A stretch of DNA of 64,000 bases from contig NZ_FRAS01000019.1 in assembly GCF_900142395.1 (NCBI RefSeq), forward strand, positions 1 through 64,000. The letters run 5' to 3'. The notes under the pieces were generated by a model that was not told the DNA's origin, did not search any database, and saw only the letters and a program-made list of their open reading frames with translations. Both the position numbers and the translations under genes were made by a program. This stretch comes from Hymenobacter psychrotolerans DSM 18569. Its GTDB lineage: Bacteria > Bacteroidota > Bacteroidia > Cytophagales > Hymenobacteraceae. How positions within the stretch are numbered: the stretch's first letter is position 1; every line of letters begins with the position of its first letter. This document shows positions 44,464 to 52,841 of the stretch, piece after piece.

Positions 44464-45903
44464 ATGGAAACCCGGCCCCATTTCAATAAAACAAAAATTG
44501 TTGCCACCGTTGGCCCCGCGTCCAACACCTACGAAAAGCTGGGCATGCTCATGCGCGAAGGTGTAGATGTATTCCGCCTCAACTTCTCGCACGGCTCCCA
44601 CGAAGACCACCTTGCCGTTATCAACACGGTGCGCCGCCTCAACAAGGATATGCGCATGAACGTGGGGTTGTTGCAGGACCTGCAGGGCCCCAAAATCCGC
44701 CTCGGCGAAGTAGAGGGCGGTGGCGTGGAAATAAAGGCCGGCGACAAGATCAAGCTGGTGTGCGGCGAGAAGGAAATCAGCACGGCTACGCGCCTGAGCA
44801 CGATTTATCTGGGTCTGGCCCGCGACGTGAAGGCCGGCGACATGATTCTCATCGACGATGGCAAGATTGAGCTGCGCGTGCTGGCCACCGACCGGGAGCA
44901 GGAGGTAGATGTAGAGGTGATTTACGGCGGCCTCGTGAAGCCCCGCAAAGGCATCAACCTGCCCGACTCGGAAGTATCGGCGCCGAGCATGACCGAAAAG
45001 GACATTGAAGACCTGAAATTTGGCCTCGAAAACGATGTGGACTGGGTGGCGCTGTCGTTTGCGCGCCGCGCCGAGGACATCCGCTTCATTAAAACCCTGA
45101 TTGCGGAGAGCGGCAAAACGGCCCGTGTCATTGCCAAGATCGAAACGCCGGAAGGCCTCAAAAACCTCGACGAAATCATTGCCATTACGGACGCCGTGAT
45201 GGTGGCCCGCGGCGACCTGGGCGTGGAAGTGAAGATGGAGGAAGTACCGATGGCGCAGAAGCTCATCATTGAGAAGTGCAACAAGGCCGGCAAGCCCGTG
45301 ATTGTGGCCACGCAGATGATGGAAAGCATGATTACGGCCCCTCGCCCCACCCGCGCCGAAACCAGCGACGTGGCCAATGCCGTGCTGGATGGCGCCGATG
45401 CCGTGATGCTGTCGGCGGAAACTGCCGTGGGCGCTTATCCGGCCGAGGTAATCCGCTCGATGGTAGGCACGATTATGAGTGTGGAAACGCGCCGCGAATC
45501 ACTCTACCACCACTGGTTCCCCATCGACCCGACTTCGCCGTCGTTCATGGTCGACAGCGTGCTGTCGGCGGCCTGCCACCTGGCCAAAAATACGGGCGCC
45601 AAGGCCATTACCGGCATGACGCACCGCGGCTACACCGCCTTCCAGATTGCGAAGTATCGTCCCAAAGCCAACATCTTCATCTTCACCGACAACCGCTCTT
45701 TGCTCACGACGCTAAGCCTGATCTGGGGCGTGCGCGGCTTCTACTACGACCGGATGGTGAGCACCGACAGCTCCGTCTCTGACATCAAATACGTGCTGAC
45801 TACCACCGGCCACCTCAACAAAGGGGACGTGTTCATCAACACGGCTTCCATGCCCATCAACGAGAAGGGCAAAACCAATATGGTGAAGGTGAGCGTAGCC
45901 TAA
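44464..45903 (+). CDS. pyk: Pyruvate kinase
   Basis: A 479-residue glycolytic enzyme that converts phosphoenolpyruvate and ADP to pyruvate and ATP. The N-terminal block is NKTKIVATVGPASNTYEKL, followed by GVDVFRLNFSHGSHEDH. The metal/substrate region is VIAKIETPEGLKNLDEII and VMVARGDLGVEVKMEEVP, and the later blocks are VATQMMESMI and RAETSDVANAVLDGADAVMLS. The ATG at 44464 (METRPHFNK) is the start. Upstream in-frame codons back to 44371 would translate part of the inverted repeat and are not family-like. A bidirectional terminator follows. Confidence 0.95.
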   Translation: METRPHFNKTKIVATVGPASNTYEKLGMLMREGVDVFRLNFSHGSHEDHLAVINTVRRLNKDMRMNVGLLQDLQGPKIRLGEVEGGGVEIKAGDKIKLVCGEKEISTATRLSTIYLGLARDVKAGDMILIDDGKIELRVLATDREQEVDVEVIYGGLVKPRKGINLPDSEVSAPSMTEKDIEDLKFGLENDVDWVALSFARRAEDIRFIKTLIAESGKTARVIAKIETPEGLKNLDEIIAITDAVMVARGDLGVEVKMEEVPMAQKLIIEKCNKAGKPVIVATQMMESMITAPRPTRAETSDVANAVLDGADAVMLSAETAVGAYPAEVIRSMVGTIMSVETRRESLYHHWFPIDPTSPSFMVDSVLSAACHLAKNTGAKAITGMTHRGYTAFQIAKYRPKANIFIFTDNRSLLTTLSLIWGVRGFYYDRMVSTDSSVSDIKYVLTTTGHLNKGDVFINTASMPINEKGKTNMVKVSVA

Positions 45904-45920
45904 CGGCTCATCTTGCAGCT

Positions 45921-45962
45921 ATAGAAAAGGCCCGTCTGATGGATCAGACGGGCCTTTTCTAT
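45921..45962. terminator. Bidirectional terminator between pyk and a convergent gene
   Basis: 19-bp perfect arms (45921-45939 and 45944-45962), a 4-nt loop, an A-run in the left arm and a T-run in the right arm. Confidence 0.9.
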
Positions 45963-45979
45963 GAGTATAGTGCGGTTGC

Positions 45980-47491
45980 CTAGTGCTGCAGACGCAGTTG
46001 CTGCGGCGCTTCTCCGGCAGCCTGCACTTCCACTATATACAGGCCGCCGGGCAAGCGCTGAAGCGCAAGTGTAGCGGTGCTTTGCCCGATGGCAAGCTGC
46101 TGGCGCAGGACCGCACGCCCCAGGTTGTCGAGCACCCGGATGGCGGTGCTTGCCCGCGCCGGAGCCGGCAGTGTGAGCGTAGCGGTTTCGGCGGCCGGGT
46201 TCGGATACAGCTGGAACGTGGCCGCCGCGCGGGCAGCTTTGACCGGCAGCAGCGTAGCAAAATCAGTGCGGACACCACAGGTTTGGACCACGCCGTTGAT
46301 GGTGCGGCGGGAATAGGTGAGGGTGTGTTCATACTGCGCTACCGGCCCTACTCCTTCGGCTACCAGTTGTTTCCAGCCAGCGGCATCAATACCGGGCACA
46401 TACGTGTATTGGCCACTGGCAGGGTTTCCGTATAGCATTTCCTGCTGCAACAGTGCCGGACCGCCGCAGCTGCCGCCCGCCCGGGTGGGCACCACCGGAT
46501 GCCCCATCATCATGGAATTTGTGCCGGGCTGTTGCGGCCTGTACTCATACGCCAGCAGGTCCGTATTAATGGGCAGCACCTGGTAGGCAGCCTGCAAGTT
46601 GCCAGCCCAACGCCCCGTACGCCGGGAGGCTGCTAGCCGCACCGTAGTAACCGGCGAAACAGTGGTGCCCAACCCCGGGCAGCCAGGCGCATTGCTGTAC
46701 GCCATCTTGCTCTGCTGCCGGAATGTGTAGATGATGCTGTCGTTCGTTACTTGTCGGGCCAGCACTTTGCGCAGCAGCCACCCTTGGTAGCAGGGAAAAG
46801 AACTCATCATGATAGGCTCCTGCTCGTAACCCAACTCATCGCCGGGCTGCAGATCCAGCAGCATGAGCGGGTTGTAGTAGCTTAGGCCGGCCGGCGCGGG
46901 GCGGCGGGCCAACGTGAGCATCGAAGCGCGGGGAGAGTACACCAGCAGATTTCTGGGAGCCGACACGAGGCCATAGTTCTTGCTCAGCACCACATTAAGC
47001 CCGCTGGGGTTCCCCACCCTGAACGTTACAATAGAATCCGGCACGCCATCAATGAGAGCGGTGCCGCGCGATACGAGAGTGGTAGTCATACCAATGTCAA
47101 TATCCAAGCTTGTCCAGGTCGTACCTACCGGAGCGAATGGCTTCAGAACTATCCATCTGTCCAGCACAAACGGCCCCGAGGTTCCTCCGTTCCAAAGCAG
47201 TACATAAGTTCGTTGCGCCACGTTGTAGCGCATTTGCTGCCCGAACTGGTTGTTAGGTGACTTCTGCCACGAAAAGCTGGTGGCGCGCCGCATGATACGG
47301 TTGAAGTAATACACCGAGTCGGCGCCGCTCACGCCTGCGGAGTCGAGGCGCAGCGTTAGAATGGTGTCGGCGGAGGCGCCCCGGAAGGCGTGCACGTCGC
47401 CGTTCGGCCGGAAGGGGCGCCAGTTCTGGGCCGTGGCCTGCAAACCGCACAGGCAGGCACACAGAATCAGTAAGAGGTAGAGTTTTTTCAC
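45980..47491 (-). CDS. Secreted protein of unknown function with T9SS sorting domain
   Basis: A 503-residue protein starting at a GTG (VKKLYLLLILCACLCGLQAT) that opens a good signal peptide. The body has strand-rich sequence (for example YVLLWNGGTSGPFVLDRWIV and LMLLDLQPGDELGYEQEPIM) with several cysteines that could pair. The end is a type IX secretion tail: FQLYPNPAAETATLTLPAPA, then IRVLDNLGRAVLRQQL and LQRLPGGLYIVEVQ. It should be exported by T9SS and anchored at or released from the surface. No enzyme or binding domain was recognised. An in-frame ATG at 47585-47587 is rejected because it lies in the terminator of rpsT. Confidence 0.82.
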   Translation of the reverse strand: MKKLYLLLILCACLCGLQATAQNWRPFRPNGDVHAFRGASADTILTLRLDSAGVSGADSVYYFNRIMRRATSFSWQKSPNNQFGQQMRYNVAQRTYVLLWNGGTSGPFVLDRWIVLKPFAPVGTTWTSLDIDIGMTTTLVSRGTALIDGVPDSIVTFRVGNPSGLNVVLSKNYGLVSAPRNLLVYSPRASMLTLARRPAPAGLSYYNPLMLLDLQPGDELGYEQEPIMMSSFPCYQGWLLRKVLARQVTNDSIIYTFRQQSKMAYSNAPGCPGLGTTVSPVTTVRLAASRRTGRWAGNLQAAYQVLPINTDLLAYEYRPQQPGTNSMMMGHPVVPTRAGGSCGGPALLQQEMLYGNPASGQYTYVPGIDAAGWKQLVAEGVGPVAQYEHTLTYSRRTINGVVQTCGVRTDFATLLPVKAARAAATFQLYPNPAAETATLTLPAPARASTAIRVLDNLGRAVLRQQLAIGQSTATLALQRLPGGLYIVEVQAAGEAPQQLRLQH

Positions 47492-47564
47492 GGAGAATGA
47501 GCTTACAGGTACAGAAAAAAGGATAAGCCGAAAAGATAGAGAATATTCGATACAAATAAAACGC

Positions 47565-47598
47565 GAGAAGGCCCCGCACTTGCGCACGGGGCCTTCTC
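47565..47598 (-). terminator. Terminator of rpsT
   Basis: 12-bp perfect arms (47565-47576 and 47587-47598) with a 10-nt loop, 31 bp past the rpsT stop, with a T-rich stretch after it on the minus strand. Confidence 0.82.
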
Positions 47599-47629
47599 TA
47601 TAAAAAGAGCAGAAAGTTACTGGTGCTGC

Positions 47630-47887
47630 TTAGGCGGCCAGCGACTTCACGAACTTAGCCAGCTTCGACTTGTTGTTGGCGGCTTTGTTCTTGTGGATGA
47701 TGTTCTTTTTGGCCAGACGGTCCAGCATCGACGATACTTTCTTCAGCAGCTCCTGAGCGGCCGTAGCGTCGGTGGTGCCACGCAGCTTCTTGATAGCTGT
47801 GCGGGTAGATTTAGCCTGGTAACGGTTCAGCACGCGCTTAGCTTCGTTGGAACGGATGCGCTTGAGGGCTGACTTGTGATTTGCCAT
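47630..47887 (-). CDS. rpsT: 30S ribosomal protein S20
   Basis: An 85-residue basic protein matching S20: MANHKSALKRIRSNEAKRVL, then RYQAKSTRTAIKKLRGT, and KKNIIHKNKAANNKSKLAKF at the end. It binds 16S rRNA in the small subunit. Length is typical. It stands alone with its own terminator, as in many genomes. Confidence 0.96.
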   Translation of the reverse strand: MANHKSALKRIRSNEAKRVLNRYQAKSTRTAIKKLRGTTDATAAQELLKKVSSMLDRLAKKNIIHKNKAANNKSKLAKFVKSLAA

Positions 47888-48154
47888 GAGTAGGAGAAAT
47901 GAACGTTCTGCTCGGTTTCAATTCGGATTGGGTGGGCAAAGGTAAGGCTTTGAATGGAAAGTGCAAACTGTCGGGCCCGAATTTCACTGGGTGGTTTGTG
48001 CAAGCCACTCCGGTTTCTGCCGCTGTTGAAAGTAGGCATGCCGAACTTTTTTAATCAAAATGGGTTGAAAAATGAGCCTAAAACCCTAAATTCTACACCT
48101 GCACCACCCGGCAATTCCAGCCTCATCTTTTACGCGGCGCTGCCACCCTGCCCC

Positions 48155-49138
48155 ATGCCTCTCGTTACCGAATCCCGCTATCAGCCACCCTTTTACCTGT
48201 TCAATGGCCACTTACAGACCATTGTACCCAGCCTGTGGCGGGAAGTGCCCGACGTGCGCTATCAGCGCGAACGGGTAGAAACCAACGACGGTGACTTTCT
48301 GGACCTCGACTGGTCGCGGCTGACCGACCAGATAGCGGATACGCTCTGTATTGTGTCGCATGGGCTGGAAGGCGACGCGGGGAGGCCGTACGTACGGGGC
48401 ATGGTGCGCGCCCTAAACCGGGCCGGCTTTGACGCGCTGGCCTGGAACTACCGCAGCTGCAGCGGCGAAATGAACCGCCTGCTCCGCTCCTACCACCTCG
48501 GCGACACCAACGACCTGGATTTTGTGGTGCGCCACGCCCTGAGCAAGCTGCGCTACCGTCGCGTATTCCTGACCGGCTTTTCGGCCGGCGGCAACGTAAC
48601 GCTGAAGTACTTAGGCGAGCAGCCGGAGCGGGTGCCGCGCGAAGTGGAACGCGCCGCCGTTTTCTCCGTCCCAACTGACCTAAAGGCCAGCTCCTACCAC
48701 ATTGCCCGGTTCGAAAACCGAGTCTATCTGAAGCGTTTCCTGAAAACGCTACGCGAAAAGATGCGCCAGAAAGCCGCCCTTCTCCCCGACCAGGTAGACC
48801 TCACCGACCTCGACCTGCTCCAGGATTTCCCACAGTTCGACGACCGGTTTACGGCGCCTATGCACGGCTTCAAATCGGCGGAGGAGTACTACGAACACGC
48901 CAGCTCCGGGCGCTACCTGAGCGGCATCCGCATCCCGACGCTGCTCGTCAACGCTCAGAACGACCCGTTTCTGCCGCCCACCTGCTTCCCCCGCGACGCT
49001 GCAGCGCACAGCGAGTTCGTGTTCCTGGAAACGCCTTCCGACGGCGGCCACGTCGGTTTTGGCGAAGGCACGCCCGATGGTGAGTATTACTCGGAACGCC
49101 GCGCCGTGGAGTTTCTGACGGCGGAAGTGCCAGGGTAG
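48155..49138 (+). CDS. Alpha/beta hydrolase, YheT family
   Basis: A 327-residue hydrolase. The N-terminal YQPPFYLFNGHLQTIVPSLW matches the YheT family. The fold then has CIVSHGLEGDAGRPYVRGMV (oxyanion region), WNYRSCSGEMNRLLRSYHLGDT, and the nucleophile elbow LTGFSAGGNVTLKYL (Ser in GFSAG). The acid (NAQNDPFLPP region) and the histidine (GGHVGF) follow. The natural substrate is unknown. YheT proteins are grouped with carboxylesterase-like enzymes. The ATG at 48155 begins the family-like MPLVTESRYQPPF; longer frames from 47954 would start in the rpsT upstream region. Confidence 0.86.
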   Translation: MPLVTESRYQPPFYLFNGHLQTIVPSLWREVPDVRYQRERVETNDGDFLDLDWSRLTDQIADTLCIVSHGLEGDAGRPYVRGMVRALNRAGFDALAWNYRSCSGEMNRLLRSYHLGDTNDLDFVVRHALSKLRYRRVFLTGFSAGGNVTLKYLGEQPERVPREVERAAVFSVPTDLKASSYHIARFENRVYLKRFLKTLREKMRQKAALLPDQVDLTDLDLLQDFPQFDDRFTAPMHGFKSAEEYYEHASSGRYLSGIRIPTLLVNAQNDPFLPPTCFPRDAAAHSEFVFLETPSDGGHVGFGEGTPDGEYYSERRAVEFLTAEVPG

Positions 49139-49254
49139 TAGTGGTAGTAAGAATTCTTGCTTAACGCAATGTGAGTTATAAGCGCGGCCTTGGAAAAGTG
49201 GCGATTTTCGTCCTTGCCTAATTTTTGTTGCTGGTATAGCACTTCTGCTTGATA

Positions 49255-49902
49255 CTACCCATCATCTTCAGTTGTCCAATAGTTAGGTATTCTCTTTTTG
49301 GCCGGAAACTCTTCCAAATCACTGATATGGTCTGTTTGGTGGAAAATATCCTTAATCAACCAGCTTTGTAATGTATCTGCCCACAGCGAGCCGTAGACAT
49401 AAGCTTGGTTGATATCTTTGTTCTTATAATAAACTGGTGTAAGGAAGTATACCGGATTAGTATGGTTGTCAACTATCATAAAGTAGAAATCATTAATTGG
49501 AAAGACAAAGGGAATTCCTTCCTCCTTTATCTTGCTTATGGTTAACCCTTTAATAACTAATCTCTCCTCTATAGCCTGCTTTATTTGAGTAAGGTGCTCC
49601 GGGTAAGAGAAGTAGATGGGGGCATAGGAATAGGGCAAGCCTTCCTCTCCATAAATATTTACGCCTGGCAAATCAGTACCATTCATCACTCGATAAAAAG
49701 CAATCAACTCTTCAGGGAACTCGAATCCTACTTCCCGCTGAAAGTCAAGCAGCTCTTGCTTTGTCAAACCGGGCCGCCATTTTGTTCCTTTTTGATGTTG
49801 CAGCCCATATGCTTCCCTATCTAGTTCTAGTTCAGCAAAATGCTTTTCGCTCTGAGCTTTAAACAAAGTCATAAACTCGCTGAAAGCAGTATTATAATTC
49901 AT
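49255..49902 (-). CDS. SMI1/KNR4 (SUKH) family protein
   Basis: A 215-residue protein whose middle matches the SMI1/KNR4 domain: LTKQELLDFQREVGFEFPEE (the helical start), LIAFYRVMNGTDLPGVNIYG (with FYR..NG) and then PFVFPINDFYFMIVDNHTNPV. SUKH proteins are often immunity partners of polymorphic toxins, and others have unknown roles. No toxin gene or secretion module is adjacent. The gene is clearly AT-richer than its neighbours, as is the flanking sequence from about 49140 to 50050. This suggests recent transfer. Codon use also differs by eye (many ATA, TTT and AAA codons). Confidence 0.8.
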   Translation of the reverse strand: MNYNTAFSEFMTLFKAQSEKHFAELELDREAYGLQHQKGTKWRPGLTKQELLDFQREVGFEFPEELIAFYRVMNGTDLPGVNIYGEEGLPYSYAPIYFSYPEHLTQIKQAIEERLVIKGLTISKIKEEGIPFVFPINDFYFMIVDNHTNPVYFLTPVYYKNKDINQAYVYGSLWADTLQSWLIKDIFHQTDHISDLEEFPAKKRIPNYWTTEDDG

Positions 49903-50120
49903 CGTGTATAAGGCTACTGGTGAGCGTGGGCCTAAGGTAGTATGATGCAGAAGCGCAGCAGGCCTTTTATGTGTTGATAACGACGGTTATAACTTGTAAA
50001 AGGCCTACCTATTCCACTACTGCGGCTATACTGCTGCCCGGCTTGCTGTATGTGCTACTAAGCCACCTAGCGTCGTGCTTCCTGCTCCAGCTACGGGTTG
50101 AGTGCCTTCACGAGCCCCTC

Positions 50121-50753
50121 CTATTCTGGCCTCACCGAGTTAGTAGGCACAAACACCACCTTCTTCGTCTCGAAGAATTCTTCAGTATAAAAGTCGCTCA
50201 GGTTGTACACTGTGGCTTTGAGGCCGGATTCTTCGATTTCCTCGGTCAGGTCGCCGCCTTTGAGGTAGTAGAGGCCGCTGGTGGCGTCGCCGTTGGGCTT
50301 GTAGCGGTGCGCAATCCAGGTGTGGAAGGTGGCGAGGCGGGCCACGGCGCGGCTCACCACGTAGTCGTACTTGGTGCGCAGCTGCTCGGCCCGGATCTGC
50401 TCAGCCGTGACGTTGGTGAGGTTCAGGTCGCGGGCCATTTCCTGTACCGCGTGTATCTTTTTGCCAATGCTGTCGACGAGGTGAAACTTCACTTCCGGGA
50501 ACAGAATAGCCAGCGGCAGGCCCGGCAGACCACCACCCGTGCCTACATCCAGCACCGAGCTGCCGGCCGGAAACTCAATCACCTTGGCAATGCCCAGCGA
50601 GTGCAGAAAGTGGCGCTCCGCGAGGTTGTCCACATCAGTGCGGGCCACTAGGTTGAGCCGCTCGTTCCAGCCGCGAAACTCGGTATCGAGCTGGCTGAAC
50701 AGCTTGCGCTGGTGGTCGGTGAGGTGCGGGAAGTAGTGGTTGATGATGTGCAT
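50121..50753 (-). CDS. rsmG: 16S rRNA (guanine527-N7)-methyltransferase
   Basis: A 210-residue SAM-dependent methyltransferase that modifies G527 of 16S rRNA. The cofactor loop is SSVLDVGTGGGLPGLPLAIL near residue 65. FHLVDSIGKKIHAVQEMA gives the acidic ribose contact, and YDVVSRAVARL-like residues (YDYVVSRAVARLATF) follow. The ATG at 50751-50753 (MHIINHYFPH) is preferred over one 12 codons upstream because a TACCTTTG promoter lies between them, 7 nt before it. Length matches RsmG. Confidence 0.93.
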   Translation of the reverse strand: MHIINHYFPHLTDHQRKLFSQLDTEFRGWNERLNLVARTDVDNLAERHFLHSLGIAKVIEFPAGSSVLDVGTGGGLPGLPLAILFPEVKFHLVDSIGKKIHAVQEMARDLNLTNVTAEQIRAEQLRTKYDYVVSRAVARLATFHTWIAHRYKPNGDATSGLYYLKGGDLTEEIEESGLKATVYNLSDFYTEEFFETKKVVFVPTNSVRPE

Positions 50754-50760
50754 GGTGCGG

Positions 50761-50768
50761 CAAAGGTA
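50761..50768 (-). promoter_or_regulatory. -7 promoter element TACCTTTG of rsmG
   Basis: A full TAnnTTTG match on the minus strand, 7 nt before the rsmG ATG. It fixes the start codon and suggests a leaderless mRNA. Confidence 0.55.
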
Positions 50769-50790
50769 AACACGTCCGTCATTCCTCATC

Positions 50791-50893
50791 TGTCATCCTG
50801 AGCGGAGCGAAGGACCTTACCACATTGTGAACATCCGTTGTAACAACGACTCTTGCTAACATGACAAGATCCTTCGCTCCGCTCGGGATGACA
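50791..50893. repeat. 28-bp inverted repeat of the TGTCATCCTGAGCGGAGCGA type
   Basis: The arms 50791-50818 and 50866-50893 pair over 28 bp with two mismatches, around a 47-nt spacer. The sequence is of a kind I have seen dispersed in intergenic regions of Hymenobacter-like genomes, as a short palindromic element. This recollection is not checked here. It sits between rsmG and the sigma factor terminator. Confidence 0.8.
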
Positions 50894-50915
50894 GGCAAGA
50901 AAAAGTAAGCATAAA

Positions 50916-50943
50916 AAAAGCCCCGACCTGCGCCGGGGCTTTT
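50916..50943 (-). terminator. Terminator of the sigma-factor gene
   Basis: 10-bp perfect arms (50916-50925 and 50934-50943), an 8-nt loop and a T7 run on the minus strand from the A-run at 50913-50919. Confidence 0.82.
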
Positions 50944-50946
50944 CAC

Positions 50947-51564
50947 TTATATAATTTCTTTTTTGTTCTTCACCATGTCATAGAGCAGCTCGCGGGCGCG
51001 GTGCAGCTGGGCTTTCACGGTGCCGAGCGGGGCTTTCAGCTCCTGCGCTATTTCCTCGTAGCTCAACTCATCGAAGTAGCGCAACGTTACGAGGCGCTGG
51101 TACTTGTCGGGCAGCCGCGACACCACGTGCTGCATGATTTCGATTTTCTGGTTCTTGATGGTCGTCTCCTGCGGGTTCAGGTTCTGGTCGCGGAAGTCGA
51201 TGGTAATTTCGTCGCCGTTGTCGATTTTGATGGCCGAGTCAATCGACATCGTCTTGATTTTATTCTTCCGAATAAAGTCGATGCAGTTGTTGGTAGCAAT
51301 GCGGAACAGCCAGGTGCTGAAGGCAAACTCGGGGTTGAACTTGTGCAGGTTGCGGAAGGCTTTGGCGAAGGCTTCGATGGTGAGGTCCTCGGCATCATCG
51401 GGGTTGCGCACCATCTTCAGCACTACGTGGTACACCGGCTTCTTATAGATCTGCATCAGCTCGGCGTAGGCCTTCTCATCACTATTCTCCACGGCCGCCC
51501 GAATCAGCTTGAAATCGTGCTTGGCTTTAGCGGAGAACTGTTTTTCCTGATTGTTTACTTCCAT
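50947..51564 (-). CDS. RNA polymerase sigma factor, sigma-70 / ECF type
   Basis: A 205-residue protein with region 2 (NPDDAEDLTIEAFAKAFRNL and FSTWLFRIATNNCIDFIRK) and region 4 (LPDKYQRLVTLRYFDELSYE, then GTVKAQLHRARELL). These are the two domains of extracytoplasmic-function sigma factors. A linker of about 40 residues rich in Ile and Asp separates them. An anti-sigma gene is not adjacent. It overlaps the end of the GT2 glycosyltransferase gene upstream by 10 bp, so both are probably on one mRNA. Its target promoters are unknown. Confidence 0.9.
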   Translation of the reverse strand: MEVNNQEKQFSAKAKHDFKLIRAAVENSDEKAYAELMQIYKKPVYHVVLKMVRNPDDAEDLTIEAFAKAFRNLHKFNPEFAFSTWLFRIATNNCIDFIRKNKIKTMSIDSAIKIDNGDEITIDFRDQNLNPQETTIKNQKIEIMQHVVSRLPDKYQRLVTLRYFDELSYEEIAQELKAPLGTVKAQLHRARELLYDMVKNKKEII

Positions 51565-52679
51565 CGGAGGGTGCGGTAGAGGAACAGCGACATTCCCAGA
51601 GCGAAATAATAAAAAAAGTAGACAACGTCCAGCACGGGCAGCAACGCCACCGGCAACGGGTCGTCGAGGCGCCGGCTGAGGCGCTGATAGGTGAAGCAGA
51701 CCATTGCAGTACGCACCACCCACAGCCCGGCCAAAGGTATCCAATCGGGCCGGGAAAACAGCGCCGCAGCGCTGACCCCATAGAAAAGCAGATTGCTCCC
51801 TATAAAGTTTCCCAGCCGCAACCTGTCGGAAAGCCGGTAGCGCCGGCCCGCCGACAAATGCCGCCGCTTTTGCCGCCACCAGGCCGTCCAGGTTTGGGAC
51901 GGTTCGGAGAGGGTATGAGCGCCTGGCTCGGCCACCACCGCCACCCGCGCGCCCCGGGCCACGGCGTCCTGCACCAGCAGGTCGTCGTCGCCGGAGAGGC
52001 TGCGGATATGGGAGGCAAAGCCCTTGGTGGAAGTGAAGACCTGCCGGGTGTAGGCCAGGTTGCGGCCCACGCCCATGTAGGGCTTGCCCCGCCACGCGAA
52101 AGACAGATACTGTCCGCCGGTGAGCAGGGTTTCAAACCGGATTAATTTATTTAGAAACCCTTCTTCCGGGGCATACGCCGAGTAGCCCAGCACCATATCA
52201 GCAGGCTGCCGAAAACCGTGCTGCATCCGGCTGAGCCAGTGATTGGTAGCCGGAATGCAGTCGGCGTCGGTGAAGAGCAGCTGCGGATAGCGCGCCGTTT
52301 TGATGCCCAGCGTGAGGGCGTATTTTTTGGGCGCCAGGCCGGCGGGCGTGCGGTCTATGGTCACGAGGCGCACGTTGGGGTAATACTGCACCAGCTGCTG
52401 CACATACAGAAACGTGTCGTCGCTGGAACGGTCGTCGATGAGCACGATTTCGAAGCCGGCCGGGTACTCCTGCTGGAGCAGCAGCGGCAGCAGGCGGCGC
52501 AGGTTTTCGAGCTCATTGTGGGCACACACCAGCACCGATACCGGCTGCGCGGCGGCCTCATCGGGCTCCGGCTCGGGCGGACGGTTGGCGAAGGGTAGGA
52601 AGTAGTAGGCGGCGTAGTACAGCTGCACCAGCACGCAGGCCAGCAGCAGCCAGATGGCCGGGGAAAAATCGAACAACAA
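51555..52679 (-). CDS. Family 2 glycosyltransferase, membrane-anchored
   Basis: A 374-residue protein with an N-terminal membrane segment (AIWLLLACVLVQLYYAAYYF). The GT-A domain has VSVLVCAHNELENLRRLLPL, IVLIDDRSSDDTFL and LLFTDADCIPATNHWLSRMQ (DxD-type DAD). LSGDDDLLVQDAVARGARV and QTWTAWWRQKRRHLSAGRR (a Q..RW-like motif) follow. Two or three membrane segments are at the C-terminus. It is of the processive/polyisoprenyl-linked kind, though donor and acceptor are not predictable. It overlaps the sigma factor gene by 10 bp. A TACTTTTG promoter lies 24 nt upstream. Confidence 0.86.
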   Translation of the reverse strand: MLFDFSPAIWLLLACVLVQLYYAAYYFLPFANRPPEPEPDEAAAQPVSVLVCAHNELENLRRLLPLLLQQEYPAGFEIVLIDDRSSDDTFLYVQQLVQYYPNVRLVTIDRTPAGLAPKKYALTLGIKTARYPQLLFTDADCIPATNHWLSRMQHGFRQPADMVLGYSAYAPEEGFLNKLIRFETLLTGGQYLSFAWRGKPYMGVGRNLAYTRQVFTSTKGFASHIRSLSGDDDLLVQDAVARGARVAVVAEPGAHTLSEPSQTWTAWWRQKRRHLSAGRRYRLSDRLRLGNFIGSNLLFYGVSAAALFSRPDWIPLAGLWVVRTAMVCFTYQRLSRRLDDPLPVALLPVLDVVYFFYYFALGMSLFLYRTLRWK

Positions 52680-52702
52680 AACGCGAACAGTGAATTAGCC
52701 CG

Positions 52703-52738
52703 CAAAAGTAGGCATTCGGGGCGGGTGGAGTACCTTTG
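52703..52738. promoter_or_regulatory. Divergent promoter pair: TACTTTTG (minus) and TACCTTTG (plus)
   Basis: TACTTTTG on the minus strand (52703-52710) faces the GT2 gene. TACCTTTG on the plus strand (52731-52738) faces tgt, with about 100 nt to its ATG. Both match TAnnTTTG fully. No -33 boxes were found at 19-20 nt. Confidence 0.5.
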
Positions 52739-52841
52739 CAGCGGGCTTAGTTAGCGGCGGCAGCCCACCTGTTTGCAGCGTGTTGCATTCCGGACGACCA
52801 ACTACCTGCCTGCTGCCCGCCCCGACAACTCACTCCTTCGC

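Noticed and set aside
47492..47587. An upstream ATG for the T9SS protein at 47587
   Set aside because: It lies in the rpsT terminator. The signal peptide starts at the GTG at 47491.
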